Under the pieces are notes generated by a model, which was given only the letters and a program-made list of their open reading frames with translations, made no database searches and was not told where the DNA came from. The position numbers and the translations under genes were made by a program. A stretch of DNA of 27,523 nt from a virus: the IMG/VR virus record IMGVR_UViG_3300036800_000057, positions 1 to 27,523 of that record; one strand, given 5' to 3'. Of the stretch, positions 11,636 to 19,607 are shown in pieces. How positions within the stretch are numbered: the stretch's first letter is position 1; each line of letters opens with the position of its first letter.

Positions 11636-11684
11636 TAGGCGGCCGGCCGATGGACCGGGAGAGTGCCGAGCGGCCAGCCGCCTA
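11636..11684. other. long inverted repeat in convergent gap
   Basis: Arms 11636-11648 and 11672-11684 form a 13-bp stem (TAGGCGGCCGGCC against GGCCAGCCGCCTA, one mismatch) around a 23-base loop. It lies directly after the terminator, between converging operons. It may be a second terminator-like structure or a structured 3' end. Confidence 0.5.
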
Positions 11685-11687
11685 GTC

Positions 11688-11717
11688 CCCCGCGCACTCA
11701 GCACGGGGAACGCGGGG
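11688..11717 (-). other. GC-rich hairpin downstream of minus-strand late genes
   Basis: A 7-bp stem, CCCCGCG / CGCGGGG, with a 16-base loop, nine bases after the stop of the 138-aa minus-strand gene. There is no T-run, so termination is only possible rather than shown. Confidence 0.35.
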
Positions 11718-11725
11718 AACCTCGG

Positions 11726-12142
11726 TTAGAGCTTTAGCGTGCTCAGCTTGCCCTGGAGATAGGTGATCAGGGCGCTGATGCCGGCGTCGGTGGCCTCGTC
11801 CGCCACCGCCTCGCCGTCGCCGACAATGAGCGGCCCGATGACTGGAACGTCGCTCAGCTTGGAGACGGCGGCATTCACGACGGCGTTGGCGCCCTGATCG
11901 ATGACCGCCTGGACGCTGCTGGAAGCGGTGGCGGCGGCAGTCGTCACCGGAGTGGCGGCGGCCACAGCGGCGGCGGCGGCGTCGGTAGCGGTCTGCACGT
12001 CGGTCTTCGCTTGGGCCACCAGGGTGGGCTCCACGACGCCCTCGAAGGCGTGGACGATGTTGAGCCACGTCGGCTTGACGATGCTGTCGAAGATGTTGCC
12101 CGCGTTGGGAGCGGCGGGCGCCGCTGCGGTTTCGTCGGTCAT
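11726..12142 (-). CDS. Ala-rich hypothetical protein near lysis genes
   Basis: This 138-aa protein is of unknown function. It is low-complexity and helical, rich in Ala/Val/Thr (TDAAAAAVAAATPVTTAAA). A C-terminal region, VIGPLIVGDGEAVADEATDAG, is followed by a Leu-rich end. No membrane span is convincing. AAGGA precedes the ATG. It is the last gene of the minus-strand late block, after the endolysin, which makes a lysis or virion role possible. The 88-base gap to the endolysin contains a 7-bp GCGCGAG/CTCGCGC inverted repeat (12163-12193) and nothing else seen. Confidence 0.6.
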   Translation of the reverse strand: MTDETAAAPAAPNAGNIFDSIVKPTWLNIVHAFEGVVEPTLVAQAKTDVQTATDAAAAAVAAATPVTTAAATASSSVQAVIDQGANAVVNAAVSKLSDVPVIGPLIVGDGEAVADEATDAGISALITYLQGKLSTLKL

Positions 12143-12230
12143 AGCAGTGCTGATCCTTGGAAGCGCGAGGGATGTGGTCCTAGGCGCTCGCGCGTCGCCT
12201 CTATCAGCCCACGATCGGGCATGTTGCGTG

Positions 12231-12866
12231 TTAGACGGATGCCGGGCTTGCTGCCGGCGCTGTCTGGATGCTGTGAGCCTGCCAAAGCGCCGTCAGGCCT
12301 GCGGCGTCGCCGTTGAAGTAGTCCCGATCAACGGCGCCGGTGATCCCCGGCACGGCCCCCGAGCCGGTGTGCTGCCAGAGCGACCACGAAGCCCAGCCGG
12401 GCGGCGTGTGGGGTGTCGGGCCGTATTCGGCGAGGAACAGCGGACAGGCCAGCACAGCCGCGTCAGGATTGCCACCGGCGCCCGTCAGCCAGCGGCCGGT
12501 GTAGAAGACCGGAGAGACGCCCGCCTTGGTGACGACGGCCTGGACTGCGTCGGACGCGACCTGAAGAGAGGGACTTGGCGAGCCGTGCTCGAAGTCGAAC
12601 ATCAGCAGCTCGCCCGGTTGCGCGCCGATGGTGGCAAGGTAGTGGGCGGCCTGGGCGGCTCCGTCAGTGTCGTCGAGGAAGTGGTAGGTCCCGAACAGCA
12701 ACCCAGCAGCCAGGATCGCGGGGCGACGCGCTGCCCACTTGGGATCAACGAAGCCAGTCCCCTCGGTGGCCTTGTGGATAACGGCCAGGACGCCAGACGC
12801 CCTCACTGCCGCAAAGTCGATGGGGTCGGGCTGGTCGTGGCTGATGTCGATCACGGCGTCGAGCAT
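12231..12866 (-). CDS. GH25 muramidase endolysin
   Basis: This 211-aa protein is a glycoside hydrolase family 25 lysozyme. It has DISH at residues 7-10, HKATEG at 31-36, GTYHFL at about 59-64, FDFEHG with the catalytic D-x-E at 91-93, and VFYTGRW. It would cut the muramic acid to glucosamine bond of peptidoglycan at lysis. It has no signal peptide, so it relies on a holin, and several small membrane proteins lie immediately upstream. AAAGGAG before the ATG is a strong ribosome binding site and begins within the stop of the preceding 24-aa ORF. Confidence 0.88.
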   Translation of the reverse strand: MLDAVIDISHDQPDPIDFAAVRASGVLAVIHKATEGTGFVDPKWAARRPAILAAGLLFGTYHFLDDTDGAAQAAHYLATIGAQPGELLMFDFEHGSPSPSLQVASDAVQAVVTKAGVSPVFYTGRWLTGAGGNPDAAVLACPLFLAEYGPTPHTPPGWASWSLWQHTGSGAVPGITGAVDRDYFNGDAAGLTALWQAHSIQTAPAASPASV

Positions 12867-12880
12867 TGCATCCGTCTCCT

Positions 12881-12955
12881 TTAGTGAAATTCACAACCGA
12901 GCCCGGTTCCGACGACGAAAGCGAGCACCACGGTCAGCGCAACGGCGATAGGCAT
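12881..12955 (-). CDS. 24-aa membrane or lipoprotein-like peptide
   Basis: ATG at 12955 is preceded by a near-perfect GAGGAGG seven bases upstream. The peptide MPIAVALTVVLAFVVG-TGLGCEFH is almost entirely hydrophobic, with a Cys in a GLGC context that resembles a minimal lipobox. Its TAA touches the endolysin ribosome binding site. It could be a tiny spanin-like or holin-modulating peptide. The strong initiation site is the main evidence that it is translated. Confidence 0.5.
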   Translation of the reverse strand: MPIAVALTVVLAFVVGTGLGCEFH

Positions 12956-13000
12956 CAGCCAGCCTCCTCGCCTCGGGGCCGGTGATCAGTCACGTCCCGT

Positions 13001-13285
13001 TCACGGACGTGTGGATTCTTTCGACGGAGCTGCCTTCAGCACGTCTGGGCTGAGCACCAGCGGCGGCGCGTCGGCCGGCTGCTGGACGGTGACGCTGGTC
13101 GTGGTCTTCGCGTCCTCAACCTGCTTGTTGACCTTCAGGGTGTCCCACAGCTGCGTGCCGGTGGCGTAGCCCGCGAAGACCAGCGTCAGCGTCATGTCGT
13201 GCTCGCGGTAGAACCACACGGCGGCGCCCATCGCCGCGAGGCGTTGCAAGCCGAGGAAGAAGGCTCCAATGGTGGCAGCGTTCAT
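13001..13285 (-). CDS. small membrane protein of the lysis module
   Basis: This 94-aa protein has two hydrophobic N-terminal segments (IGAFFLGLQRLAAMGAAVWF and LTLVFAGYATGTQLW) and a soluble tail (NKQVEDAKTTTSVTVQQPAD to the end). Two spans plus a hydrophilic tail fit a holin or antiholin. AAGGGG precedes the ATG. It lies between another membrane protein and the 24-aa peptide, upstream of the endolysin. Confidence 0.6.
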   Translation of the reverse strand: MNAATIGAFFLGLQRLAAMGAAVWFYREHDMTLTLVFAGYATGTQLWDTLKVNKQVEDAKTTTSVTVQQPADAPPLVLSPDVLKAAPSKESTRP

Positions 13286-13297
13286 GCGTCAGCCCCT

Positions 13298-13639
13298 TCA
13301 GAGCGACTGTGCTCGCCCCGCCATATGGAGGCGACGGGCCATCGAACGGCGATACAGGCACGCCGAGAAGCCGATGACCGAATAGGAGAGAGTCGCTCCA
13401 GCCAAGAGACTAAGCGCGTCCGCGTGGCCCAATAGCGACCACTGCGGCGCTCGCGACGCCAGGACCACGAAGTCGACCGCTCGGTAAAGCAGCGCTGCCG
13501 CCGTGGCGGCAAATCCCCATCTGACTTGCCACGGCATCCGCAACGTCACCGCATGGGGACCGGTGAGGACGTGCAGGCACACGAACCCGAGGCAGGATAG
13601 CAGGCTGGTCAGTGCAGCCACATAGTCGAGCATTGACAT
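13298..13639 (-). CDS. three-span membrane protein, holin candidate
   Basis: This 113-aa protein has three likely membrane spans (YVAALTSLLSCLGFVCLHVL, WGFAATAAALLYRAVDFVVL, LSLLAGATLSYSVIGFSACL) and a basic C-terminus (RRSMARRLHMAGRAQSL). The topology and size are like class I holins, although no family signature was recognised. ATG at 13639 is used; a second ATG two codons later is an alternative, as in dual-start holin genes. GGGAG lies about 12 bases upstream. Confidence 0.6.
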   Translation of the reverse strand: MSMLDYVAALTSLLSCLGFVCLHVLTGPHAVTLRMPWQVRWGFAATAAALLYRAVDFVVLASRAPQWSLLGHADALSLLAGATLSYSVIGFSACLYRRSMARRLHMAGRAQSL

Positions 13640-13701
13640 CGATAACGGTTCTCCCGTCCCCCGTGGTCTTACAACGCGTGGAGCACTCAGCGAGTTGCCC
13701 T

Positions 13702-14034
13702 CTACGACTTCTTCACGAACATGCCGCTCATGAGCTGGATCATCGTGGGCGCTCCCTCGATCATGCCCGGAGCCACGGTGTTGGCCATCATTCCGATCAC
13801 CGCCGCAACAGCAGACATATCCCCTTGCCCGAACGTCTTCGATATCCACTGAGAGAAGGCCGCCGCCATTATGGTGCCAGTCAGCATCGAGACAGGAAAC
13901 TCGGCGAGGCACCTGCCCCAGGGCAACTTGGCCGCTCTTGCTGTGAAAAAGCAGAGAACCAGCTTGGGCGCCGCGTATATGAACGCCCCGGCGGCTCCCC
14001 AGAGGGCATAGGACGCGACGGCTCCTGTCAGCAC
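13702..14034 (-). CDS. membrane protein, holin-like
   Basis: A 110-aa product is obtained from GTG at 14034, which has AAAGGGGCGG just upstream. An ATG at 14112 would add 26 residues but has no ribosome binding site and would overlap the upstream gene by 23 bases. Hydrophobic segments are ASYALWGAAGAFIYAAPKLV, VSMLTGTIMAAAFSQWI and SAVAAVIGMMANTVAPGM. The last two resemble the tandem spans of small phage holins. The C-terminus ends in FVKKS, a basic cytoplasmic tail. It is probably the main holin, or one of two. Confidence 0.6.
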   Translation of the reverse strand: MLTGAVASYALWGAAGAFIYAAPKLVLCFFTARAAKLPWGRCLAEFPVSMLTGTIMAAAFSQWISKTFGQGDMSAVAAVIGMMANTVAPGMIEGAPTMIQLMSGMFVKKS

Positions 14035-14089
14035 TTTTCCGCCCCTTTTTGGCGTCACGCCCCGTAGGACACCGCGCGTCCTTGAGCCC

Positions 14090-14422
14090 TCAGGCGCCGT
14101 AGACGGAAACATTCAGAAGCGGACTGCCGCTCGCGAGGATGAACGAGAGGCCACCGAACTGCGAGAGTTGGAAGCCGGTCGCGGACGAGTCGGTGTCGAG
14201 GATCAGCATGCCGGTGCTGCCGGTGGGAGCCACGCCATCATCGCGCCAGCGAACGCTTGCGGTCTCGCACTGAGCCAGGGCGTAGACCGTCCCGGCCGGG
14301 ATCATGCCGCCACAGATCGTGGCCAAGTCGATAGCAGCGGCGAGCTGCGCTGCGTCGGCCTGGAAGTAGCCCAGCGGGTTCGGTCTCGCGCCGGGGAAGG
14401 GGAAGGGGAGGGCTGCGGACAC
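14090..14422 (-). CDS. conserved virion-associated hypothetical protein
   Basis: This 110-aa protein resembles small conserved proteins found next to fibre genes in many phages. A Pro-rich start (LPFPFPGARPNPLGYFQ) is followed by IPAGTVYALAQCETASVRWR and a beta-rich end (GLSFILASGSPLLNVSVYG). No catalytic motif was found. It begins just after the fibre gene stop and is probably a fibre-associated or decorating protein. Confidence 0.6.
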   Translation of the reverse strand: MSAALPFPFPGARPNPLGYFQADAAQLAAAIDLATICGGMIPAGTVYALAQCETASVRWRDDGVAPTGSTGMLILDTDSSATGFQLSQFGGLSFILASGSPLLNVSVYGA

Positions 14423-14431
14423 TGGCGGCTC

Positions 14432-15736
14432 CTAAGCGATCTTGGTGAGGCGGATGTCGGCGTAGACGTTCGGCTCGCCGCTGTTCTGATTGATGCCGCC
14501 GTTGCAGGCGACAGAAACCCAGGACCGCAACTCGATGGCAGATGTCGCTCCGAGCGTGAAGATGCCCTGAAGCGCGGCCATGACCACAGCTTGGTTGGAC
14601 GAACCGGCGTAGGCGTTGCTCAGCCCGGAGGTGATGGATGCGCTGCTGGTGACGTCATAGACATCCAGCATATGGTTGTAGTTGGTCACGTTGCCGCCGG
14701 CCTGCGATGCGCCAAGCGCCTCGACCTTATAGGTTCCGGCAGGCAAACCGGTGATCTGGCCGCCGCTCAAGGCCGCCCCAGCGATGTTGTTGAAGACGGT
14801 GGTGTTCAGCGCCCGCGCCGTGAAGCTGGAGCCACTCAGGGTCTCGCCCGAGGCCGTGCCGCTGGCCTGCTGGTTGCGGAACTCGGCATACGTCGGGATG
14901 ACGACGCCCAGGAAGGCGAGGATCGCCGCTGCGGCGTAGTAACTCGGATTCGCCGTGGAGCCGCCAAGGACCCCGAGCAAACCCGAAGCGGCTGTCGCTT
15001 GGGCCATCTTCGCGAGAGTGATGGCGTCCGGCGCCACGGTCGGGTTCGGGTATGATCCGGTGAGATCACCCCCGGCTGGCCCGCTAGGCGGCAGCGATCC
15101 CGGTACGTCCACCGGGACCGGCGTCTGTAGCTGGAAGAACGTCTCGCCGTCGTAGAGCACCTCGAACCACTGGCTCGCCAGCAAGTCGTCAGCGATCAGC
15201 GACGCGCCCTGGAACTGCACGGCCACCGGCCCCAGGCCGTTGACGTTCAGGGTATAGCCGCCCGTGTTGGGGCTGGCGATCTTGAATACCCGGATCGGAA
15301 CGCCCGTGAGCTGCGACATGGCCGTGGGCGCCGGCGTGAGGGCTACCGCGCCCGCGTTCGCCGAGCCGGTATCATCACCCCGGTTCCCGGCCTGAGCCTG
15401 GACATCCGCCTGCTGAGCGAAGTTGCGCAGCGTTCCCGCCGTGGGCAGGAGCTGGAAGTTGTCGCCGACGCTCCACGTTCCGGCCGTCGTGCCCTCTTGG
15501 GCGCGGACGATGGTCACGGTGTCCGTGCTGCGGCCCGTCACCATGACGATTTCGTTGGGGACCTGGGTCGGGTTGTTAGCGGCCCAGATCGTGGCGAGGA
15601 AGAACTGGCCGCCGATGCCTGGGTTGGGGAACAGCGCGCCGGAACCCGTCGTCAGCGCAGCCGTGGTAGCAGTGCTGCTGAGGTTGGCGCTCAGAGCGCT
15701 GATCGCGTCGTTGGAAAAAAGCTGCTCGTTGGCCAT
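14432..15736 (-). CDS. tail fibre protein
   Basis: This 434-aa protein has an N-terminal virion-attachment-like region (NEIVMVTGRS, VRAQEGTTAGTWSVGD, FQLLPTAGT). A fibre repeat motif, GGDLTGSYPNPTVAPDAIT, lies near residue 220, followed by an Ala/Gly/Ser-rich shaft and a beta-rich C-terminal domain (from GLPAGTYKVEALG to ADIRLTKIA). The GGDLTGxYPNPTV signature is common in tail fibres of Gram-negative phages. The C-terminus is expected to carry the receptor-binding tip. It is the most promoter-distal fibre gene in the late block. Confidence 0.75.
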   Translation of the reverse strand: MANEQLFSNDAISALSANLSSTATTAALTTGSGALFPNPGIGGQFFLATIWAANNPTQVPNEIVMVTGRSTDTVTIVRAQEGTTAGTWSVGDNFQLLPTAGTLRNFAQQADVQAQAGNRGDDTGSANAGAVALTPAPTAMSQLTGVPIRVFKIASPNTGGYTLNVNGLGPVAVQFQGASLIADDLLASQWFEVLYDGETFFQLQTPVPVDVPGSLPPSGPAGGDLTGSYPNPTVAPDAITLAKMAQATAASGLLGVLGGSTANPSYYAAAAILAFLGVVIPTYAEFRNQQASGTASGETLSGSSFTARALNTTVFNNIAGAALSGGQITGLPAGTYKVEALGASQAGGNVTNYNHMLDVYDVTSSASITSGLSNAYAGSSNQAVVMAALQGIFTLGATSAIELRSWVSVACNGGINQNSGEPNVYADIRLTKIA

Positions 15737-15737
15737 A

Positions 15738-16439
15738 TCAGATGAGGTCCACAGTCCAATTCGTCGCGAAAGGAAGTTCTATCGCGCCTGCCTCGATCGC
15801 CGCCTTGAAGATGGTGGAGGCCGTCGTGGTCGCCAGCTTGATCGTCCACGCCTTCGGGGCGGTCGGATAGACGCTGATCGCATAGGTCTCATCGTTCAGC
15901 ACGTCAGTCCCGTTGACGCCATTCAGAAAACGGTTGATTCGGCGCTTCAGCCATTGCGGCGTGAAAACCTTGCCGTCGCCCTTATAGAAGAACCACGTGA
16001 TGATCCGCTTGAAGGTGTCGTCGCTCGTTGCGGTGAAAGTGGCGCTGGTTCCGCCTCTGGCCGCGTTCAGGGCGATGTAGTTGACCGGCGCGGTGTTCGG
16101 GGGTCCCAGCGGGATCGAGCCAAATCCGGTCGGCAGCGCAGGCCGCGTGATCCCGTAAAGCCCAGCCGCGACCCAGTCCAACAACGGCCCGACGATGTTG
16201 CCGTTCGTATAGATCGGCAGGTTCAGGTTGTTCAGGTAGTCCAGATACGCCTGAGTGTAGATGTTGTAGGCGTCGAAGAACGCCGTGATCCGGTCGTCGT
16301 CGGCGTACTGGACGTATGGATAAGCCGCGATGGTGTTGAGCGCCGTCGTCGGCTCGTCTGGCGGCCATTGCGTGCCGAACAGCCCGATGGGGCTATAGCC
16401 GATGATGAAGCCGCCGATATCGCTGGGATAGTAGCTCAC
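15738..16439 (-). CDS. baseplate/tail protein, possibly gpI-like
   Basis: This 233-aa protein is rich in aromatics (AYPYVQYADDDRITAFFDAY) and has a basic FFYKGDGKVFTPQWLKRRIN segment. Its position after the baseplate genes and next to fibres suits a tail protein I-type component that links baseplate to fibre, but the similarity is not strong enough to be certain. It starts six bases after the stop of the large fibre gene, and only one base separates its stop from the next gene. Confidence 0.5.
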   Translation of the reverse strand: MSYYPSDIGGFIIGYSPIGLFGTQWPPDEPTTALNTIAAYPYVQYADDDRITAFFDAYNIYTQAYLDYLNNLNLPIYTNGNIVGPLLDWVAAGLYGITRPALPTGFGSIPLGPPNTAPVNYIALNAARGGTSATFTATSDDTFKRIITWFFYKGDGKVFTPQWLKRRINRFLNGVNGTDVLNDETYAISVYPTAPKAWTIKLATTTASTIFKAAIEAGAIELPFATNWTVDLI

Positions 16440-16444
16440 GAGGT

Positions 16445-18793
16445 TTAAGCCGGGTTCCAGGTTAGGGTGGCCCCGTTCATCCGTGCCCGGAAGACTGCCG
16501 CGACTCCGTTCAGCGCCGTCGCCGAGGGCGTCCAGCCCGATGCAAAGGACTGGCCCGCCCCGGCGCCCCAGGTCGTCGCGGCCACCCCGCCGATGGTGGA
16601 CACCTCAAACACGAAGCCGTCCGTGGCGCTCGGCGGCAGATTGATCGTGTAGGTGGTCAGGGAGGCGCTATTCTGCAACACGACGCTGCTGATCCCGGCG
16701 GCAACCGTGAGGGAGCCGGCGCTGGTCGGCGATGCCACGTACTGCGTTGGCAGGCCGCTGGTCTGGCCGAGCGGCGGCAGGGTGAAGGACTGATTGCCGC
16801 CAGCCAAGGGGGTGTAACTGGCGTTTGGTGTCGTCGTGAGGCTGGCCGGAAAGGCAAGCTGCCCCACCGGATTGATGGCGGTGAAGGTTATCGGGAAGCC
16901 GTTGAACTCGACCGGAATGTGGAAGTCCACAACGGCCTGGGTGTCGTTGTCCCAGCTGACGATCGCCTCGTCCAGAAAGTAGGTATTTGAGGCGACATTC
17001 ATGAACTGTTCAAGACTGGGTATGGCGGCGATGGTCAGGCCGCTGCCGCAGGAGACTGCGAGGTCGAGGACCTGCGAGCCGCCGACGCCCGTCACCAGCA
17101 GTTGGAACCGACCGCCGAAGCCGTAGCCATCCCAGTACGGGGTCGCCAGAACCGCGCGCACCCAGTTGCCGCCGGTCTCACTGGCCGGGGTCACGGTAGC
17201 GTTGAGGGTCCGGGTCGGCGGGGCAAACTGGAAGAGGTACGGTGACGCGCTGCCGCCGAGCGGCGTGGCGTAGGGGACTGCAACCGAGGCCGGCGTGACC
17301 GAGCCGCGCGCGTAGACGTTGACGGTGGTCGGCACGGCGCCCACGATGTTGCTGGAGCCAGCGCCAACCGTGCCGCCGACGCTCATCGCATATGTCCCGG
17401 TCCCGCCCGTTCCGGTCGTGCCGGCCGTGCCGTACGGTTGGACCGCGCCCAGCAGCAGGGGCGCGCCGCCGACGCCGAGCCCCGGCGCGTTGAAGACCTC
17501 TCCGACTTGGATGCCGCCTTGGACCAGGGTGGTGACGGTCATCACCGTACCTGAGCACGAACCCGAGACCACCTCGGTGGCGGCCAATTCGATGTCAAGC
17601 TGCGTGGCGGCTGCGAGCAGCGCACCGTCGCCGTCCCAACTCACACGGCCCAGCGGGACCGGGGCGGGAGACGTGAACGACTGCGCGATGGTCTGGGTAT
17701 AGGACTGGAGGCCAGCGACGCTGTCACAGTAGAGGTTGAAATTCCAGTTCTGGCTTTGATTGGCATTGCGGATGCTCAGGCCAATCTCGGTGGCGGCCAG
17801 GGCGTAGTCGGTGAAGTTGGCCACCGCCGCCCCGTAAGCCACGGTGTAGAAGGCGGGGCCGAACTCAAGGGTGAGCGGGAATGGCGTGACGTTCAGCTCC
17901 TGGCCGGTGTCGGCCGCGCCCGCAGCTAGGGCCAAGTCATCCATGCTCGCTGCGCCGAGGGCGCCCCGGATACCCTCGGCGAAATTCACGCCGGCCCAAA
18001 CCTGTTTCCACGCCCCGGCCGCGCCGCCGGCGCCGGCGTTGTCAGGGTTCTCGGTGACATCAGGTCTGATCTGGTAGCCGACCCACTCGGCGTTGATCGT
18101 ACCCAGGTACGGCGAGGGCAGCGCGAACGACATGCGCGGATCGCTGAGTGAGTAGCCTGGAATGTCGAGTAGAACCGAAGTGACGAAGCCGCCGCTGTAG
18201 GTCGGGATCATGCCGACTCGGTACGGGCCGCCACCGATGTTCGCCCAGGGGATCGGCAGCTTGATCAAGTCACCGCTGTAGACGCTCGAACCGTTGAAGA
18301 TGCCGAACGCGAAGAATGTCGGGTTGATCTCCAGGTGCAGCCAGTTGGCAATGGCCGTGCCGTTGCCCATGATCAGCGTCGTGATGTTGACGTTTGGGTT
18401 GTTGGCCGAGCCCGAGGTGATGGGGAGGTATTCGAAGGCCCCGCCGCCATAGGGAATGTTGGCTCCCATGTTCACGAAGGCGTAGAGGTTATTGACCCAA
18501 CTCGGGCTGCCCCCGGTGTCAGCGCCAGCCCGCATTGTGTGGCCCTGGACTTGCGCCGTGGCCGCGCCAGCACCCACGACATCCCAGGTGTGCCCGCTGG
18601 TTGACTGGGAGCCGTTCAGCAGCGAGTTGGCACGCTGGAAGTTGTCATAGAGGCCGCCAAACGGCAGGAACGGCAGATTGCCGAAGCCGGCCCACTGCAT
18701 CAGGCTCGGATAAGTCGGCTTGCCGGCCGCGTCGTAGAGTGGACCCCCGACCTCCGCACCGGAGAACGGAAGCTGAGCGGGGGGAAGAGCCAT
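16445..18793 (-). CDS. large tail fibre or spike protein
   Basis: This 782-aa protein is the largest in the window, rich in Gly, Ala, Thr and Asn with low Lys, as expected of a trimeric fibre. A Gly/Thr segment (GTAGTTGTGGTGTYAMSVGG) near residues 455-475 matches a repeat motif often seen in phage fibres. The C-terminus (FVFEVSTIGGVAATTWGAG through GATLTWNPA) looks like a beta-sandwich tip and is similar in style to the end of the 268-aa signal-peptide protein encoded next door. It likely recognises the host surface. No depolymerase active site was recognised. Confidence 0.7.
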   Translation of the reverse strand: MALPPAQLPFSGAEVGGPLYDAAGKPTYPSLMQWAGFGNLPFLPFGGLYDNFQRANSLLNGSQSTSGHTWDVVGAGAATAQVQGHTMRAGADTGGSPSWVNNLYAFVNMGANIPYGGGAFEYLPITSGSANNPNVNITTLIMGNGTAIANWLHLEINPTFFAFGIFNGSSVYSGDLIKLPIPWANIGGGPYRVGMIPTYSGGFVTSVLLDIPGYSLSDPRMSFALPSPYLGTINAEWVGYQIRPDVTENPDNAGAGGAAGAWKQVWAGVNFAEGIRGALGAASMDDLALAAGAADTGQELNVTPFPLTLEFGPAFYTVAYGAAVANFTDYALAATEIGLSIRNANQSQNWNFNLYCDSVAGLQSYTQTIAQSFTSPAPVPLGRVSWDGDGALLAAATQLDIELAATEVVSGSCSGTVMTVTTLVQGGIQVGEVFNAPGLGVGGAPLLLGAVQPYGTAGTTGTGGTGTYAMSVGGTVGAGSSNIVGAVPTTVNVYARGSVTPASVAVPYATPLGGSASPYLFQFAPPTRTLNATVTPASETGGNWVRAVLATPYWDGYGFGGRFQLLVTGVGGSQVLDLAVSCGSGLTIAAIPSLEQFMNVASNTYFLDEAIVSWDNDTQAVVDFHIPVEFNGFPITFTAINPVGQLAFPASLTTTPNASYTPLAGGNQSFTLPPLGQTSGLPTQYVASPTSAGSLTVAAGISSVVLQNSASLTTYTINLPPSATDGFVFEVSTIGGVAATTWGAGAGQSFASGWTPSATALNGVAAVFRARMNGATLTWNPA

Positions 18794-18796
18794 TGA

Positions 18797-19603
18797 TCAG
18801 TACCCGTAGCTGATGGCGACCCAGCCCGATGGGCCGGCGATAAAAACGGTGATCCAGTTCGACAGGCTGACCACGTAGCTGGCGCCCGTCGTGCCGTGGT
18901 CGGCGATGGTATCTGCCCCGGCCGCGTTGATCGTGATGTTGTTCGTGCCGGCGTTGTAGCCAACGTCCGCCACGAAGATCGGCGTCCCCGGAGCGACTGA
19001 ACTCCATGCCGGCAGGGTGGCGCTGATGGCCGCGACGTTGGTCTCGACGCCGTAGAACTTGCCGGCCGCTAGGGTCGTTCCAGAGGTCGAGATCAGGCCG
19101 CTGGGCGTCGACCATGCCGGCGCTGCACCGGAGCCGGCGCTGACTAGCTGCTGACCGGCTGTGCCGCTTGAAATCGCGCCAAAGACGCCCGCGTTATTGT
19201 ACTGAAGCTGCCCGTTGGAACCGGCGGGCGAGCTGCCGCCGCCGCCGCCACAGGCGACGCTGACGACCTGACCTACCGAGTTCAGCCCTAGGCAGGTTGG
19301 CCCGGTGATCCCGGAGAAAAATACCGAGCCGGCGAAGTTGTTCGTGTTGGTCCAGGTGTTGCTGTCGGTCAGGCCGCCAGCCACAAGGTTGAACCGAGCG
19401 CCGGCCGCCGTGTTCGACCCGGTGCAGCCGCTGGCAATGGGGCAACCATTCGCGTTGTAATCCAGCTTGGCGGCGAAATAGCTGTTCCATTGCGCCGCGC
19501 TCGGGACCTGACCCGTCACGAGGCCGGGCGACGATTGGGCCACGGCGACGCCGCTCCAAGCCAGAGCCAGGACAACCGTGATGAGGGCCGCAAGGTGCTT
19601 CAT
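18797..19603 (-). CDS. fibre-like protein with N-terminal signal peptide
   Basis: This 268-aa protein starts with a classic Sec signal peptide (MKHLAALITVVLALAWSGVA, then VAQS), followed by a fibre-like body containing LVTGQVPSAAQWNSYFAAKL and GSNGQLQYNNAGVFGAIS, motifs typical of tail fibres. A C-terminal beta domain ends WVAISYGY. A signal peptide is unusual on a virion component and suggests export to periplasm or outer membrane, or an N-terminal hydrophobic segment buried in the virion. ATG at 19603 directly follows the baseplate J stop; longer forms would overlap that gene heavily. Confidence 0.68.
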   Translation of the reverse strand: MKHLAALITVVLALAWSGVAVAQSSPGLVTGQVPSAAQWNSYFAAKLDYNANGCPIASGCTGSNTAAGARFNLVAGGLTDSNTWTNTNNFAGSVFFSGITGPTCLGLNSVGQVVSVACGGGGGSSPAGSNGQLQYNNAGVFGAISSGTAGQQLVSAGSGAAPAWSTPSGLISTSGTTLAAGKFYGVETNVAAISATLPAWSSVAPGTPIFVADVGYNAGTNNITINAAGADTIADHGTTGASYVVSLSNWITVFIAGPSGWVAISYGY

Positions 19604-19607
19604 GGGC

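Noticed and set aside
11901-12884. Long plus-strand ORF over the lysis genes
   Set aside because: Antisense to the GH25 endolysin, whose catalytic motifs are intact; GC-rich shadow frame.
12945-12955. ATGCCTATC at the start of the 24-aa peptide gene resembles the cassette end
   Set aside because: Only 9 bp match, there is no partner end and no flanking duplication; probably coincidence.
14168-16448. Two long plus-strand ORFs (295 and 341 codons) across the fibre genes
   Set aside because: Antisense shadows of minus-strand fibre and baseplate genes; no recognisable domain and highly Arg/Gly-rich.
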